Source: an uncultured Treponema sp. (lineage in GTDB: Bacteria; Spirochaetota; Spirochaetia; Treponematales; Treponemataceae). Taken from it: DNA of 64,000 nucleotides. A model generated the notes under the pieces. That model worked only from the letters and a program-made list of their open reading frames with translations. It did not search any database and was not told the origin of the DNA. The translations under genes were made by a program, and so were the position numbers. Positions 34,375 to 41,809 of the stretch are shown here, piece by piece (within the stretch, counting starts at the first letter, position 1; every line of letters begins with the position of its first letter). The stretch covers positions 1-64,000 of the forward strand of contig ONHK01000003.1 of the NCBI GenBank assembly GCA_900317625.1, in the 5' to 3' direction.

Positions 34375-34995
34375 TTAGTCAACCAAGGCAAGCGCAACCG
34401 CCGGCGAAATATTTTGCACCTTCACGCAATCCGGCACGACAAAAACAGCCTTAGTATAGTTCACAATCCCCTTTATTCCAGCCTTTACAAGCCTATCAGC
34501 CATTTTTTGCACCTCGTTTTCCTCGCAGCACAAAACAGCATACTCAATTTTTTTTGCGGCACAAACATTTTCAATTCTGCTTGCAGGAAAAAGTTCAAAA
34601 GTAGAGCGGATAAGCTCCACCCGGTTCAAACTTGAATCAAATCCCGCGCAGACTTTGAATCCGCTCCCTTCAAAAAAAGAGTTATCCAAAAGCGCAGCCC
34701 CTAGCCGGCCAAGCCCCACAATGCAAATTCTTTTTTCCGTTCCAAAAGATTCCTCTTCAGACAAAATCGCAGCACGGACATCTTCCTTCAAAACAGAAAT
34801 TTCATACCCATTCTTAAAACCACGATGATCCGAAGGAAATTTCAAAAACGCAAAATCATAGCGCACAAGAGAATCTTTTACACCAAGCAGAACCGCAATC
34901 TCCTTGGACGTGATGTGATTTCTTTTCCATTTTTCCAAGAGACTCAAAAGCAGAACCATACGTTTTTTTGTAGAAACAGGAATTTTCTTTTGCAT
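34375..34995 (-). CDS. rex: Redox-sensing transcriptional repressor Rex
   Basis: About 206 residues starting MQKKIPVSTKKR, the usual Rex N-terminus; an ATG six codons earlier does not fit the family. A winged helix (ITSKEIAVLLGVKDSLVRYD) precedes a Rossmann NAD(H) domain (CIVGLGRLGAALL). Rex derepresses fermentation and redox genes when NADH rises. TATAGT lies 6 bases before this ATG with no Shine-Dalgarno, suggesting a leaderless mRNA. The -10 is flanked by CGCA/TGCG, a small palindrome that could allow regulation. Confidence 0.88.
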   Translation of the reverse strand: MQKKIPVSTKKRMVLLLSLLEKWKRNHITSKEIAVLLGVKDSLVRYDFAFLKFPSDHRGFKNGYEISVLKEDVRAAILSEEESFGTEKRICIVGLGRLGAALLDNSFFEGSGFKVCAGFDSSLNRVELIRSTFELFPASRIENVCAAKKIEYAVLCCEENEVQKMADRLVKAGIKGIVNYTKAVFVVPDCVKVQNISPAVALALVD

Positions 34996-35033
34996 AATCT
35001 TACTATACCGCATTTTCTGCGTATAAAAAAGAA

Positions 35034-35074
35034 AAAGCCCGACCGGATAAAGAATGGGAAAACGGTCGGGCTTT
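35034..35074 (-). terminator. Terminator between lytic transglycosylase gene and rex
   Basis: Perfect 12-base stem AAAGCCCGACCG/CGGTCGGGCTTT with T-rich sequence after it on the minus strand. Ends transcription from 35094-35882 and can work in both directions. Confidence 0.88.
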
Positions 35075-35093
35075 AAAATAAGGAGGACAATTT

Positions 35094-35882
35094 TTAGCGG
35101 TCGAAACGTCGGTTGCCTAAAAATGCAACGGAAATTCCTGTAACCGGGCGTGAAGTTTCGTAATACGAAAGAACCTCATCCGCAAACAGCTTGTCAAGTT
35201 TATCCTGATAAGCCATTATCTTTCCAACATAATTCAATGTTGTCTGCGGAGTGTTGTCTGCACGCACTTTGCTAGTTCCAGCATTGTACATTGCCAATGC
35301 CGCAACTTCATTTCCTGCAACATTCATACAAAAACGCAAATGGCTCATTCCGTATTTTGCACTTACTGCAGGATTAAAAAAATCTTCTTCTTTTAACTGC
35401 GGAAATGAACGGTTATTCAACTGAAACAATCCACGGTCAACAGAAGCATTTCTATTCTTATTCACTGCGTTCACATCGTAACGGCTTTCTGTATAAGCCA
35501 ATGCAAATGCAAGCGAAAGCGGTATGTCATTTTTTTCAGCTTCTTCAAGAATCGCCATTGCCGTTTCACGGTTTCCCGTCACATGAAGGTAAAACCATTC
35601 AACTGCAGCTCTTGAACTTGGCTGCCTGTAAAGAGAAAGCCCATCGTCGCCAGTCTTAATTTTTGAAGCTGAAAAACCAGCCTCTTCAATCAAGTTATTA
35701 AAATCGGCAACAACTTCGTTTTCTACTTCTGTAGCAGCCTTTACAACCGGAACAGAAGCTTCTTTAGTTTTAGCTGGCAACACAACTGCAATCACACTCG
35801 CAACCACAAGAAGCAAGCCACAAAAAATCAAAGAATTGCGACATGAGTTTTGGAAACCAGAATTTTCAGTCTGATTTATCAA
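35094..35882 (-). CDS. Membrane-anchored lytic transglycosylase (SLT domain)
   Basis: A 262-residue protein. One N-terminal membrane segment (about 17-38) is followed by a linker and a C-type lysozyme-like SLT domain: catalytic Glu in AYTESRYD, GLFQLNNRSFPQ and ALAMYNAGTSKV. It is expected to cleave peptidoglycan glycan strands in the periplasm. Single-gene unit with its own terminator. Confidence 0.88.
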   Translation of the reverse strand: MINQTENSGFQNSCRNSLIFCGLLLVVASVIAVVLPAKTKEASVPVVKAATEVENEVVADFNNLIEEAGFSASKIKTGDDGLSLYRQPSSRAAVEWFYLHVTGNRETAMAILEEAEKNDIPLSLAFALAYTESRYDVNAVNKNRNASVDRGLFQLNNRSFPQLKEEDFFNPAVSAKYGMSHLRFCMNVAGNEVAALAMYNAGTSKVRADNTPQTTLNYVGKIMAYQDKLDKLFADEVLSYYETSRPVTGISVAFLGNRRFDR

Positions 35883-36032
35883 ATTAAACTCCTTTTGCTA
35901 ATCTCTCTAAACACTTGTACTATGACACAACATTTAGAAGTAATCAAGAGAAATTCATTATTTTTTTAAGAAATTTTAACTTTTTTTTTGAAAAATTTTG
36001 CAAACATTTCAGTTTTTCGCAAATAATGCAGT

Positions 36033-36593
36033 TTAATACAAAACTAATTCACAGGACGAAGTTTGTGGAACAAGCCCATATTTTTTTATGTTCGATTTCC
36101 CGGCAAAATAAACATAATGAGAATGTTTTATATTCATTTCGTTTATAAACCATTGCGACCAGCTGTTTTCATCAAGTTTTTTTCCGGCATCTTTTTCCAT
36201 AAGCTCAGAAGCGACCGCAAATCCCAAAACGCTCGTGCAGTCCTTTATTCTTCTGGCAGCATGAACCATCGCCTTTATAAAAGAATCCGCTTCCTCCGCG
36301 TCTGAAAAACTTTTCTGCGCCTGAGGAACAACAAACGCGAACAATCCAGCATCCTCAAGTTTTTTAAGAAAATCCCGCAGTTTTGCAAGAATTTCTTCAT
36401 TATAATTGCCATCGTCTATTTCAATTTTTTTCCAGGGACACACAACCGCCGTAATAATCCCAGCCGCCGGAACAGAAGCCGACTCAATGCCATCAACCTG
36501 AACAATATTCAAATTTTCTGTGCTCATCTCCGAATCATCAGAAAGTTTCACAAGTTTATTTTCAACAACTTTTACCAATGGATCAAATTTCAT
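36033..36593 (-). CDS. Hypothetical protein
   Basis: 186 residues starting MKFDPLVKV, chosen because GAGGAAATT precedes that ATG. Not recognised. It has no signal peptide or membrane segment and an alternating strand/helix pattern (GIITAVVCPWKKIE, LFAFVVPQAQKS, VLGFAVASELM), which would fit an alpha/beta or barrel fold. It lies directly behind the ptsN terminator, whose T-run merges with its ribosome site, so it may be expressed by readthrough. Confidence 0.6.
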   Translation of the reverse strand: MKFDPLVKVVENKLVKLSDDSEMSTENLNIVQVDGIESASVPAAGIITAVVCPWKKIEIDDGNYNEEILAKLRDFLKKLEDAGLFAFVVPQAQKSFSDAEEADSFIKAMVHAARRIKDCTSVLGFAVASELMEKDAGKKLDENSWSQWFINEMNIKHSHYVYFAGKSNIKKYGLVPQTSSCELVLY

Positions 36594-36610
36594 AATTTCC
36601 TCAAATAAAA

Positions 36611-36652
36611 AAAGACCTTTGCACAACGGAAAAACCAAGCGCAAAGGTCTTT
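36611..36652 (-). terminator. Terminator of ptsN abutting the next gene
   Basis: Perfect 12-base stem AAAGACCTTTGC/GCAAAGGTCTTT, followed on the minus strand by seven T and then, within five bases, the GAGG ribosome site for 36593. May act as an attenuator for that gene. Confidence 0.85.
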
Positions 36653-36673
36653 GCATACAATGATAGATATAAA

Positions 36674-37120
36674 CTATTCTGTCAAAATCTTAATTACTTC
36701 AGCCTTATCCTGAGTATTCAAAATCTGCTGACGTTTTTCTGCGCTCTTAAAAAGAAGACTTACTTCAGCAAGGAACTGAAGGTGCGGTCCTGTCTTGTTT
36801 ACAGGCGACAAAGTCATAATGAATATGCGGCAAGGCTCCTGATCCAGCGAATCAAAATCAACCGGATTATCCGAAATTCCAATGCAGGCAACCAAATCGC
36901 TTACAGAATCTGTTTTTCCATGAGGAATTGCGATTCCATGCTTCATTCCAGTAGACATCTTGCGTTCACGGTCAAGAACAACTTCGCGAGCTTCTGCTTT
37001 ATTTGTAACTTTTCCAGCCTTAACAAGGATGTCAATCATCTCATCAATAATTTCTTCTTTTGTAGTTCCCTTCAGATGAAGGTTTACAGTATCAGTTGTT
37101 AATACAGTTCTCAAATCCAT
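36674..37120 (-). CDS. ptsN: PTS EIIA domain protein, PtsN-like
   Basis: 148 residues starting MDLRTVLTTD; an upstream TTG in frame is in fact part of the -35 box. The EIIA-fructose/nitrogen fold shows its phosphorylated histidine in GIAIPHGKT and a LSPVNKTGPHLQFLAEVS core. No EIIB/EIIC is nearby, so a regulatory (nitrogen-PTS type) role is more likely than sugar uptake. A textbook promoter ends 7 bases before the ATG with no ribosome site, so the mRNA is probably leaderless. Confidence 0.82.
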   Translation of the reverse strand: MDLRTVLTTDTVNLHLKGTTKEEIIDEMIDILVKAGKVTNKAEAREVVLDRERKMSTGMKHGIAIPHGKTDSVSDLVACIGISDNPVDFDSLDQEPCRIFIMTLSPVNKTGPHLQFLAEVSLLFKSAEKRQQILNTQDKAEVIKILTE

Positions 37121-37127
37121 ATTTTTA

Positions 37128-37156
37128 AGTTTATTTACACTTATCTGTTCTGTCAA
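37128..37156 (-). promoter_or_regulatory. Promoter of ptsN
   Basis: Minus strand TTGACA (37151-37156), 17-base spacer, TAAACT (37128-37133), then 7 bases to the ATG. Confidence 0.75.
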
Positions 37157-37198
37157 GAAAATTTGTTCAATATTGTATGTAAAATTTTAATTCGCTTT

Positions 37199-37345
37199 AG
37201 GGGGAAGTCTCCCCCTGTCTTCCAAAACAAGTCGCTCCACGAATGATTCCAGCAAGCTGAATCATTCTTTCCGCTTTGTTGTTTTGTCCGCCACCCTCTC
37301 TGCAGGCTCAAACGCCGCCCGCAACGCCCGCTAGCAAACACAACC
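37199..37345. repeat. Nested hairpin element G2
   Basis: AGGGGGA/TCCCCCT (37199-37216), AATGATTC/GAATCATT (37242-37266), and an outer CAAAACAA/TTGTTTTG pair around the second. The first block resembles the one near 7721, so it is probably a dispersed element. No gene in 37157-37446. Confidence 0.55.
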
Positions 37346-37446
37346 GCCTGGAGCAAATTGTAAATCCACTGAGAGCGTTTTTTTTCACAATCTATAAGAA
37401 AAAAAAACAAAAAAATCTCCTTATTTTGTGATATACTTTTCACACT

Positions 37447-37851
37447 ATGACTTTAGTTGAAAAATTCAGAACCGACATTAATAGAACCATAAAACACGAA
37501 CGCGCAGAAAACAACGGCCGTTACAATGCGGACAAAGCCTGCGACTCAATCCAAAAACTCTTCGAACGCAACTGCGCCGTTCCAGGAAGCGTAAGCCGGG
37601 CTATCGCATTTTATTGGCGCGACGAATACATTGACCATTCAAGCGCCCCGGAAAACGAGCCGACAGAAGAAAACATTGATAAAATCTGCGCGTTCCTCTC
37701 ATTTTTGAACGACAGCGACGAAGGCGAGGAAATTCTTTCCGACAACGACCTTGAAGAAATAAACGACGCCGTAAACGACGAAGCCGAAACAATGCCGCTC
37801 GACCAACTCCAATCCCTAATGAGCAAACTTGTTGACCGGGGAATTTTGTAG
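37447..37851 (+). CDS. Hypothetical protein, acidic
   Basis: 134 residues, soluble, mostly helical and acidic (NDSDEGEEILSDNDLEEIN). Not recognised. TATACT lies 9 bases before the ATG without a ribosome site, another possible leaderless start. The next genes on this strand form a HigBA pair with their own promoter. Confidence 0.6.
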   Translation: MTLVEKFRTDINRTIKHERAENNGRYNADKACDSIQKLFERNCAVPGSVSRAIAFYWRDEYIDHSSAPENEPTEENIDKICAFLSFLNDSDEGEEILSDNDLEEINDAVNDEAETMPLDQLQSLMSKLVDRGIL

Positions 37852-37889
37852 AAAAAAAATAACTCAAGCTCAATAAAAATGCATTACAA

Positions 37890-37917
37890 TTGACAGCATA
37901 CGATTTTATCGTATAAT
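37890..37917 (+). promoter_or_regulatory. Promoter and operator of higBA
   Basis: TTGACA (37890-37895), 16-base spacer, TATAAT (37912-37917). The palindrome ATACGAT/ATCGTAT (37898-37914, 3-base loop) fills the spacer and touches the -10, an ideal autorepression site for the antitoxin. The toxin ATG is 7 bases after the -10 and has no ribosome site. Confidence 0.8.
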
Positions 37918-37924
37918 CATAAAT

Positions 37925-38257
37925 ATGACTCGCGAATTCATATTTACATCCACATTTAATAATTGTTGGAAAGCAATGGGCTTGAATGATGACAACCTAA
38001 AAGAACTGGAACAGGAACTTTTAAAAAATCCACAACTAGGAGATGTCATCGAAGGCACTGGAGGAGCAAGAAAACTAAGAATAAAACTTGGAAACCACGG
38101 AAAAAGCGGCGGTGCGAGAATCATATATCTGGATGTCTTTGAAAAAGAAAAATTATATTTTTTATTTGCATATCCAAAAAATGTTCAGGAAAACCTTACA
38201 TCAACACAAAAGAAAGCTATAAAAAATATTATTGAAGAAATCAAAAAGGAGGCTTGA
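37925..38257 (+). CDS. HigB/RelE-type toxin
   Basis: A 110-residue RelE-superfamily mRNA interferase-like protein: GTGGARKLRIKLGNHGKSGG, ARIIYLDVFEKEKLYFLFAY and the C-terminal helix SLTSTQKKAIKN-type segment match HigB2/phage-derived toxins. The gene order toxin then antitoxin is that of HigBA. Probably read from a leaderless mRNA, which would keep its synthesis low relative to the antitoxin. Confidence 0.85.
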   Translation: MTREFIFTSTFNNCWKAMGLNDDNLKELEQELLKNPQLGDVIEGTGGARKLRIKLGNHGKSGGARIIYLDVFEKEKLYFLFAYPKNVQENLTSTQKKAIKNIIEEIKKEA

Positions 38258-38259
38258 TT

Positions 38260-38607
38260 ATGACAAAACTGAAATTCGATTCACCTTTGACCGATGAACA
38301 GATTGCTGAAAATTTTAAAAACATCTCTTTTTTTGATGGCTTGATGAACGGACTAACAGAAGCATTGGCTTATGAAAAAGGAACAGCAAAAGCCGAAACT
38401 TACGCAAGAAAGAGCAGCCTTCCAGAAATCGATGTAGCAAAGGAACGAGCCTTATTAAATATGACGCAGAAAAGATTCGCCACAGTAATTGGCGTTTCAA
38501 AACGCACTGTTGAAGCATGGGAAACAGGAAAATGCACGCCGTCTCCAACAGCAAAAAAACTTATGCATCTTCTAAGTCTAGACCCTTCTTTGGTTCAAAA
38601 ATTATGA
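38260..38607 (+). CDS. HigA-type antitoxin, XRE family
   Basis: 115 residues from ATG at 38260, 2 bases past the toxin stop, with a strong AAGGAGG. The C-terminal HTH (MTQKRFATVIGVSKRTVEAW) is typical of HigA antitoxins that bind the operon operator; the N-terminal part should bind the toxin. The last codons overlap the start of the radical SAM gene (ATGA). Confidence 0.88.
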   Translation: MTKLKFDSPLTDEQIAENFKNISFFDGLMNGLTEALAYEKGTAKAETYARKSSLPEIDVAKERALLNMTQKRFATVIGVSKRTVEAWETGKCTPSPTAKKLMHLLSLDPSLVQKL

Positions 38608-39647
38608 CAGAAAACTATTATTTAGCATGCACGCAATGTCCGCGGAAGTGCAATGTTGACCGTACGCACAAAAAATGCGGTTTTTGCGGAGAAACTGAGG
38701 AAGTAAGAATCGCGGTTGCATGTCTTCATTTTGGGGAAGAGCCTCTTATAACTGTTCACGGCGGAAGCGGAACCATTTTTTTTACAGGATGCACTTTGCG
38801 GTGCGCATTCTGCCAAAATTATCAGATTTCTCAGGATGGAATGGGAATACTCGTTTCAAAAGATGAATTCTGCAAAATCTGCTTAAAACTTCAGGATGCG
38901 GGCGCGGAAAACATAAATCTTGTAACCGGAAGCCACGCAATTCCAAAGCTTGCGGAATTTATCGAAGCGGCGCAAATGTCCGGCTGCAAAATTCCATTCT
39001 GCTGGAATTCCTCTGCATTTGAAAATGTTGAAATGCTTGAGCTTTTAAAGCCATTTGTAAAAATTTGGCTTCCGGATTTTAAGACTTTGGACAAGAAATT
39101 TTCCGCAAAACTATTTGGCGCGGAGCAATACCCGGAAACTGCCGAAAAAGCGATTTTGTGGATGCTGAAAAATTTTCCACTTAAAATAGCCGAAGAAAAA
39201 GCAAAACAAGATTATATTGATGCAAACGGTGAAAAAATCAAAAAAGGTCAAACCCGCGAAAAAATGACTCAAGGTGTTATAATCCGACATCTTTTTATGC
39301 CTGGCAAATTTTCAGAGACCGCAGATGTTCTTGACTGGCTAAAAAAACACGCGGACGGAAAAGCAATTATTTCTCTTATGAACCAGTACACGCCAGTTCC
39401 GTTTACAGAAGATGAACAAAAACTTGCAAAACGCAAGGAAGCCCTGAGCGCAATTGAAAACCGTCTTGTGAATAAACAGGAAGATCTTGACCTGAAAGAC
39501 CTGATTGAAGCCTATGATTTTGAAACACTTTTTTACCAGGAACTGACAGACGACACAAGCTGGCTTCCTGATTTTACAAAAAAGCAGCCATTTTCAAACA
39601 AACTTGCAAAACCTATATGGCACTGGAATTACGGATTTCTAGACTGA
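38604..39647 (+). CDS. Radical SAM protein, PFL-activase-like
   Basis: 347 residues from ATG 38604, which overlaps the antitoxin stop by 4 bases. The radical SAM cluster motif is CTLRCAFC in FFTGCTLRCAFCQN; an N-terminal zinc- or Fe-S-like Cys set (CTQCPRKC, KKCGFC) precedes it. The pattern matches uncharacterised PflA-like proteins. No glycyl-radical enzyme is nearby. Coupling to higBA is odd and may be accidental insertion of the TA pair ahead of this gene. Confidence 0.85.
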   Translation: MTENYYLACTQCPRKCNVDRTHKKCGFCGETEEVRIAVACLHFGEEPLITVHGGSGTIFFTGCTLRCAFCQNYQISQDGMGILVSKDEFCKICLKLQDAGAENINLVTGSHAIPKLAEFIEAAQMSGCKIPFCWNSSAFENVEMLELLKPFVKIWLPDFKTLDKKFSAKLFGAEQYPETAEKAILWMLKNFPLKIAEEKAKQDYIDANGEKIKKGQTREKMTQGVIIRHLFMPGKFSETADVLDWLKKHADGKAIISLMNQYTPVPFTEDEQKLAKRKEALSAIENRLVNKQEDLDLKDLIEAYDFETLFYQELTDDTSWLPDFTKKQPFSNKLAKPIWHWNYGFLD

Positions 39648-39666
39648 CTAAAACTTATTTAAACAA

Positions 39667-39699
39667 AAATCGGCTGCCATTTTTACTGGCAACCGATTT
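39667..39699. terminator. Bidirectional terminator between radical SAM gene and hsp20
   Basis: AAATCGG-c-TGCCA and TGGCA-a-CCGATTT pair around a 6-base loop; T-rich flanks on both strands. Serves two convergent genes. Confidence 0.78.
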
Positions 39700-39734
39700 C
39701 TATAACCTGATTTTAAGCAGATTTTTAAAGAACT

Positions 39735-40166
39735 TTAGGCGCTTTTAATCGCAATTTTCTTTGGAGCCGGAAGAGCTTTTCGTGGCATTGTTACCGTAAG
39801 AACTCCGTTTTTTACTTCAGCGGCAACTTTATCAGATTCAACATCATCTGGAAGTGTAAAACTTCGGCTGAATTTCTGGTAAGAGCGTTCTTTTACAAGC
39901 CACTTGCCTTCTTCTTTCTTTTCAGATTTTTCCTCTTTTTCATTTTTCTTTTCTGAAGAGATTGTAAGAACATTGTGGTTCAACTCAATATTAACATCTT
40001 TATCTGTTTTTCCAGGCAAATCCATTTTCAATGTGTAAGCACCAGATTCTTCTTTTATATCTACTTTTGGCTCCTGAAAAACCTTTTTTAAGTTGATAGA
40101 TGGCATCATGTATCTGTCATCCGCAAAATCACCAAACAAGTCATTGAATAAAGCTAATTCGTTCAT
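39735..40166 (-). CDS. Small heat-shock protein Hsp20
   Basis: 143 residues. The alpha-crystallin domain runs from about residue 32 (EPKVDIKEESGAYTLKMDLPG) to VKNGVLTVTMPRK, with the inserted Lys/Glu-rich loop. An ATP-independent holdase. AGGAGG precedes the ATG. Its promoter is a near-perfect sigma-54 site about 70 bases upstream, unusual for a heat-shock gene. Confidence 0.93.
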   Translation of the reverse strand: MNELALFNDLFGDFADDRYMMPSINLKKVFQEPKVDIKEESGAYTLKMDLPGKTDKDVNIELNHNVLTISSEKKNEKEEKSEKKEEGKWLVKERSYQKFSRSFTLPDDVESDKVAAEVKNGVLTVTMPRKALPAPKKIAIKSA

Positions 40167-40236
40167 ATAATGCCTCCTATACGAATTATTTCATTTTTTT
40201 GATTGGATTTAGTTCCAACCTTCACTAATATATTAT

Positions 40237-40251
40237 GCAAATTCCGTGCCA
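40237..40251 (-). promoter_or_regulatory. Sigma-54 promoter of hsp20
   Basis: Minus strand reads TGGCACG-GAAT-TTGC, an exact match to the sigma-54 -24/-12 consensus (TGGCACG N4 TTGC). Expected transcription start near 40225. Implies control by RpoN and an enhancer-binding protein. Confidence 0.75.
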
Positions 40252-40255
40252 ACTT

Positions 40256-40472
40256 AAAAAATCACCAGAATTTCAATCTTTTATGAATTGTGAAAAACCG
40301 CTCACAGCGGATTTCCAATTTGCTCCAGACGGTTGTGCTCGCGCTACGCTTGTAGTTATTTGGGTTGCGTTGCAACTTTAATTTTTTTTATCGCACAAAG
40401 TCTTCACAAATCGTAAATCCGCTTGCGCTTTTATCTTTTTTTCTAAAAAAAATTGAAATTCTAGTGATTTTT
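40256..40472. repeat. MITE-like long hairpin M1
   Basis: Terminal inverted repeats of about 26 bases (40256-40282 and 40446-40472; AAAAATCAC-c/t-AGAATTTCAAT) enclose about 165 bases whose inner parts also pair (AAATCCGC on both sides). No coding capacity. It directly abuts the sigma-54 promoter. Confidence 0.65.
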
Positions 40473-40593
40473 GAGTATTTTTTGCGCAAGTTTCAGCGGA
40501 ATTTGGCGAAAGTGAATAATTTTTGTTCAAAATTTGTGTTTTTGCTTTGGAAGTGATTTTTTTTTATCTAAAAACTTTTATAATAGAAGAAAT

Positions 40594-40693
40594 TGGACGG
40601 GGCGTTGTACGTAAACTACCGAGTTTGCAAAAGACTTTAGGCTTTTGCAAAATAGTGAGGAACGAATGTTCCGAACGGCGGGAAGGCTTTCCC
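40594..40693 (+). repeat. Palindromic element F1 ahead of argC
   Basis: Starts GGACGGGGCGTTGT, shared with element F2 (60583-60669, minus). Contains three hairpins: TTTGCAAAAG/CTTTTGCAAA, GGAAC/GTTCC and GGGAA/TTCCC. It ends just before the argC ribosome site, so it may affect argC mRNA even if it is a mobile repeat. Confidence 0.55.
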
Positions 40694-40720
40694 TCCCCCT
40701 GAATAAAAACAGAGGTAAAT

Positions 40721-41668
40721 ATGAGCGTAAAAATTTTTATAGATGGAAAAGAAGGCACTACAGGGCTTAAGATTTTTGAGCGTTTTGCGAACCGCAGCGA
40801 CATTGAGATTTTGCAGATTGACGAGGAAAAACGAAAGGATTCTGCAGAGCGTGCAAAAATGATTAATTCAAGCGATTTTACATTTTTGTGTCTGCCGGAC
40901 GCGGCTGCTGTTGAATCGGCTGAACTTTGCACAAATCCAAAAACTGTGATTATTGACGCTTCTACGGCGCACAGAACAAATCCGACCTGGGCGTACGGAT
41001 TTCCAGAACTGGACAAATCTTTCCGCGAAAAAATTATGGCTTCAAACAGAATTGCTGTTCCTGGCTGTTATGCTTCGGGTTTTGTGGCTTTAGGCTATCC
41101 GCTTGTAAAATCAGGGATTATGCCGGCTGACTATCCGGTTGTGATTCACGCGGTTTCTGGATATTCAGGGGCTGGAAAAAAGGCAATTGCACAGTACGAA
41201 ACGGCTGGCAGAAACCCGGAATTGGATTCACCGCGGCTTTACGCATTGACTCAGGCGCACAAACATCTTCCCGAAATGAAAAAGATTGCCGGTTTAGATT
41301 TTGAGCCGATTTTTAATCCGTATGTCTGCGATTATTTTCAAGGAATGACTGTAACAGTAGGGCTACACGCACGGCTTTTGGCTAAAAAGGTTTCCGCCCA
41401 TGATGTGTGGGAAATGATGAGCGAGCATTACAATGGCTGCAATTTTGTAAAAGTGGCAGGCTTCATGGGCGAAGGCACGCTGAATGAACAGTTTATTGCG
41501 GCAAACACTTTGGCTGGCACAAACAATATGCAGATTTTTGTTTACGGCAATGATGAAAGAATTATGCTTACAAGCCGTTTTGACAACCTTGGAAAAGGCG
41601 CAAGCGGAGCCGCAGTTCAATGTTTGAACATCAGAATGGGAATCGACGAAACAACTTCTTTGATTTAA
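40721..41668 (+). CDS. argC: N-acetyl-gamma-glutamyl-phosphate reductase
   Basis: 315 residues, the short (type 2) AGPR form. It reduces N-acetylglutamyl phosphate to the semialdehyde in arginine synthesis. NADP-binding start VKIFIDGKEGTTGLKI, catalytic Cys in VPGCYASGF, then VSGYSGAGKK and the late GASGAAVQ motif. AGAGG ribosome site. No other arg gene is nearby. Confidence 0.95.
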   Translation: MSVKIFIDGKEGTTGLKIFERFANRSDIEILQIDEEKRKDSAERAKMINSSDFTFLCLPDAAAVESAELCTNPKTVIIDASTAHRTNPTWAYGFPELDKSFREKIMASNRIAVPGCYASGFVALGYPLVKSGIMPADYPVVIHAVSGYSGAGKKAIAQYETAGRNPELDSPRLYALTQAHKHLPEMKKIAGLDFEPIFNPYVCDYFQGMTVTVGLHARLLAKKVSAHDVWEMMSEHYNGCNFVKVAGFMGEGTLNEQFIAANTLAGTNNMQIFVYGNDERIMLTSRFDNLGKGASGAAVQCLNIRMGIDETTSLI

Positions 41669-41717
41669 TAAAAGAGAATTTTTTCCTGATTTTCTTTTAA
41701 TTTTTGTCGTGTTTCTA

Positions 41718-41764
41718 TTGACAGTAACATACACTATTTCTATAATGTTTCTATTCGTAGAAAC
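41718..41764 (+). promoter_or_regulatory. Promoter and operator of the trp operon
   Basis: TTGACA (41718-41723), 17-base spacer, TATAAT (41741-41746). Directly after the -10, GTTTCTA-ttcg-TAGAAAC (41747-41764) is a perfect 7-base palindrome covering the start site; another GTTTCTA lies at 41711-41717 before the -35. A repressor site is likely; there is no leader peptide with Trp codons in the short leader. Confidence 0.78.
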
Positions 41765-41809
41765 AAAGATTTAGATAACCAGATTTTCTGAATCGTATTG
41801 GAGATTTAT

